DNA from: Apoderus coryli
Lineage: Eukaryota > Arthropoda > Insecta > Coleoptera > Attelabidae
Direction: 5' to 3'
NCBI GenBank assembly: GCA_911728435.2
Contig: OU452205.1
Location: 20,020,080 to 20,084,079 of the forward strand
DNA: 64,000 nucleotides
In this document: piece after piece, positions 61,747 through 64,000 of the stretch
How the letters are laid out: the number at the start of each line of letters is the position of its first letter
Numbering within the stretch: position 1 is the first letter of the stretch
Notes under the pieces: model-generated
What the model saw: only the letters and a program-made list of their open reading frames with translations
Databases searched by the model: none
What the model was told of the DNA's origin: nothing
Made by a program: the position numbers and the translations under genes

Positions 61747-62157
61747 CCTTATATGAACATTTCTGATGCTTACTTATCTAAAAAATAATTCAAATACACT
61801 GAACTCCACCACCAAAGAAGTAGAGGTTTTCCATAGTGTCAAATTATAACATAAATCCATCTGTCATAATAATTAACATGTACTAGGTATACTGTCTATA
61901 GTAAAACAACGTAAATACAATAATTTCCAAAAATGTGCAAAAATATTACTGTAAAAGACAGAATGGAAATTGAAAAAGAATATATACCGGAAGATAAGTC
62001 TACAATCATATAAAATAATTATTTGTTGACATGCCGCAACGACTTAACTAACCATTATTTGTAGGAAAAACTTATTTTTTTTTTGCCACCCTCAATGACT
62101 TTTTTCATAGATAAAACTACCACAAACCGACTGGGAAATCCCAAAGGGATTTCTTGT

Positions 62158-63116
62158 ATGTATAATAATGTATAGATGATTTTTGAGTGGCGTAGGTAGG
62201 TATATAAAAAACTCGAGGGCTACTATAAAGAATTTTGACGATCGTTATCATCATTCAAATAATATATTTGTCGACGATAAAACATTGTTTAAGCGGGGGA
62301 TTCTAATACAATCAATTTGAAGACATATTTTTGCGCATGGAAATCTCCACTAACTCATAAATCGAGTTCAAACATGGAAAAATTTTTCAAATTTACAAAC
62401 ATGTTTTTGTGGATGGAAATCTCCACTAATACGTGTCTGGTAGCAAAAATTTGAATAGGGTTTTAAAGGTCAAGGATGGTATTAGGTAATGAGGTATTTT
62501 GAGGCCAAAACAATAAATAATTAATTCATAAATTGACTTCAAACATCAGCCACTTTTTCCTCATTTTGTGATATGATTCTAATATTTAATAATGATAATA
62601 TTCCTTTATTACCTAAGTAATTTGAATGTGAGACCATCATAATCTATGGGCAAAGCAATACATATCTATTACTATGAGAACGTTCAGAAAGGGAGCTGGA
62701 GAATAATAAACCATTGGACCTGATCGAAACCATCCCATCTCTAACCCTCTCTAATGACAAAACACCAAAAATAAATAATTTTGAGAGGAATTTGAGCGAT
62801 TCTAAGACGAAGACTTCATATAAACAAAGAAGTTAGTTGAATAGTAGCATAACTGAAAAACAAACAATCCAAGTTTGGTAGATTGAAAAGATTTTTAATA
62901 ATCGAGCAAGATTACACACTGGTGAATTTGGTTTGATTCATCTTTTTTCTAGGCTACATATTTCCGAAAATAAGTATTAACTATCTCAACAGCTTCCAAA
63001 AAAAAAGTTGGCTATCCTGTAGAATGGTTAAAATAGTCTAATGGAAAAAAACTTTTTTCGCGTAGGTAGGTATAGCATAGGATATCTAGTTATAAACATA
63101 AAATAATAACTAGAAT
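62158..63116. other. AT-rich DNA with short direct repeats, no gene recognised
   Basis: No supportable coding region. The 17-mer ATGGAAATCTCCACTAA occurs at 62337 and 62413. CATAAATCGAGTTCAAACAT (62356) has a near copy at 62527. GCGTAGGTAGGTATA occurs at about 62190 and 63060. These suggest a decayed repeat that I cannot name. Confidence 0.6.
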
Positions 63117-63657
63117 TACAGGGTGTCCCAAATTTTTTGCCTTAGTCTTAAGAGCACGTTTTTTTAGCAATTCTTTAGAGTGAAACGTACAAATATTAAG
63201 AACTTTTAAATTTCCAGAATAACCGCCTACAATTTAGATAAAGGGTTACTCAAAAATGTTTATATTTATTTTCAAGATTTTCAGGCAAGGTAGAACGTAA
63301 TAGACAGAAAAACTTTTTAATTTTTTAGTTTTTTAGAATGTTTTCATGAAATTATTGCACAGGATGGCTCAAAAATGTTTCATAAGAATTTTTTTATATA
63401 TTTTTTCACAGTATTTTTAGTTAGAATGGGGTCATACATTTTTATACAGGGTGTATGTGTATTGTTTCCATTTATTTGATCAGGTTTTTAAACCATATTT
63501 TCAGCGACAGGTTACTTTTTTTTATTAATTTATTTAACATTGGAGTTTTCTTAGTTTGTTAGAGCGGTGTCATAAAATTTATTTATATACAGGGTGTCTC
63601 AAATGTAATTCTGTTTATGTGATTAGGTTTTCAACCCATATTTTCAGTTCTTTTTTA
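63117..63657. repeat. Degenerate tandem units with ACAGGGTGTCCCAAA
   Basis: Landmarks of the type ACAGGGTG occur at about 63118, 63240 (AAAGGGTTACTC), 63359 (ACAGGATGGCTC), 63445 and 63588, mostly about 85-145 bp apart, each followed by an AAATGTTT-like and T-rich stretch. The block runs directly into hairpin copy 4, as the 131-bp array and its T-rich tail run into hairpin copy 1. Confidence 0.6.
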
Positions 63658-63729
63658 TAACCCTCGATGACTTTTGTAATAGATAAGACTACCACAAAAC
63701 GACTGGGAAATCCCAAAGGGATTTCTTGT
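63658..63729 (+). repeat. Hairpin-terminated repeat end, copy 4
   Basis: The same conserved end as copies 1 to 3: CCCTCGATGAC, ATAGATAAGACTACCAC, CGACTGG, then a perfect hairpin (GAAATCCC, AAA, GGGATTTC at 63707-63725) and TTGT. Similarity stops at 63729. It follows degenerate tandem units and not the 1.1-kb body, so at least two internal structures share this end. Confidence 0.65.
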
Positions 63730-64000
63730 ATATATATAAAACAGATAATACACAATACAATAATAAAAAGGTTCAGTATAAAAACAATCAATTAAAAATA
63801 AAAACAATAAAATAAGTAAAATAGTAAAATTAAATAATTTATTAATCAAATACTAGTTATTGTTCTACGCAAGGAAGTTATACATATGAATATATTACAT
63901 TAGAACTGTAAAAGTTCGACTTACCTTAGTGGAAATTAAAAACTAAATATAGAACTCCAGGATTACATAATGGTTAACAATAAGTTTTTTCTTATTTTTT
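63730..64000. other. AT-rich DNA, nothing recognised
   Basis: The last 271 bases are more than 75% A+T with short TA and A runs. I see no gene, repeat end or RNA. Confidence 0.6.

Larger units (their letters stand above)
60288..62157 (+). mobile_element. Non-autonomous repeat element, body copy B (ends in hairpin copy 3)
   Basis: This copy aligns with 56702-57785 from TTAATAAATTATAAATTCTG to the hairpin block (62085-62157; GAAATCCC, AAA, GGGATTTC at 62135-62153). It differs by a 334-bp segment at 60477-60810 absent from copy A, a 161-bp tandem duplication (61106-61266 and 61267-61746), a 315-bp solo LTR inside the second duplicate, and loss of about 28 bp near 62015. Remaining differences are mostly single bases. 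The nesting gives a relative order: body first, then duplication, then LTR insertion. Confidence 0.6.

Overview
The window is eukaryotic, AT-rich, repeat-dominated DNA, most probably from an insect. The evidence is an R1-clade (TRAS/SART-type) non-LTR retrotransposon sitting inside pentanucleotide repeats, many dispersed 'ACAGGGTG(T)' repeats typical of insect genomes, and no bacterial gene organisation. The pentamer is CCCAA/TTGGG, not the usual insect TTAGG. From memory, TTGGG has been reported as a telomeric motif in at least one beetle, so a beetle is a reasonable guess, but the order cannot be fixed from this window.

Layout. (1) 1-48404: an uninterrupted satellite array of about 330 units. 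The main monomer is 147-148 bp and about 76% A+T; a 109-bp deletion variant recurs. Linked variants form several layers of higher-order repeats (about 0.74, 1.18, 1.7-1.85 and 5.3-6.1 kb). (2) 48405-48504: exactly 100 N, a scaffold gap of arbitrary size. (3) 48505-49337: about 166 CCAAC pentamers, C-rich strand on top, the orientation of a left chromosome end. (4) 49338-55257: a complete 5.9-kb non-LTR retrotransposon on the minus strand, with 39-nt poly(A), 3' UTR, ORF2 (endonuclease, reverse transcriptase, CCHC), ORF1 (gag-like, coiled coil, three zinc knuckles) and 5' UTR. (5) 55258-55375: about 23 more pentamers, so the element lies inside the telomere-like array, at TT^GGG on the G-rich strand. 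(6) 55376-56420: eight tandem copies of a ~131-bp unit. (7) 56421-64000: AT-rich DNA with no gene I can support. It holds T-rich low-complexity sequence, four copies of a ~75-bp repeat end carrying a perfect or near-perfect terminal hairpin, two copies of a ~1.1-kb repeat body (the second with a 334-bp indel, a 161-bp tandem duplication and a nested 315-bp solo LTR), and degenerate 'ACAGGGTG' tandem units.

The only genes are the two retrotransposon ORFs. They should work together: ORF1 packages the element RNA and takes it to the telomere, while ORF2 nicks the repeat and primes reverse transcription there. ORF2 begins two nucleotides after the ORF1 stop, which suggests termination-reinitiation. 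Read right to left, the window is TE-rich subtelomere, 131-bp tandem repeats, TTGGG with a telomere-specific retrotransposon, then a contig end. That looks like a real chromosome end to which a satellite contig has been joined across an arbitrary gap.
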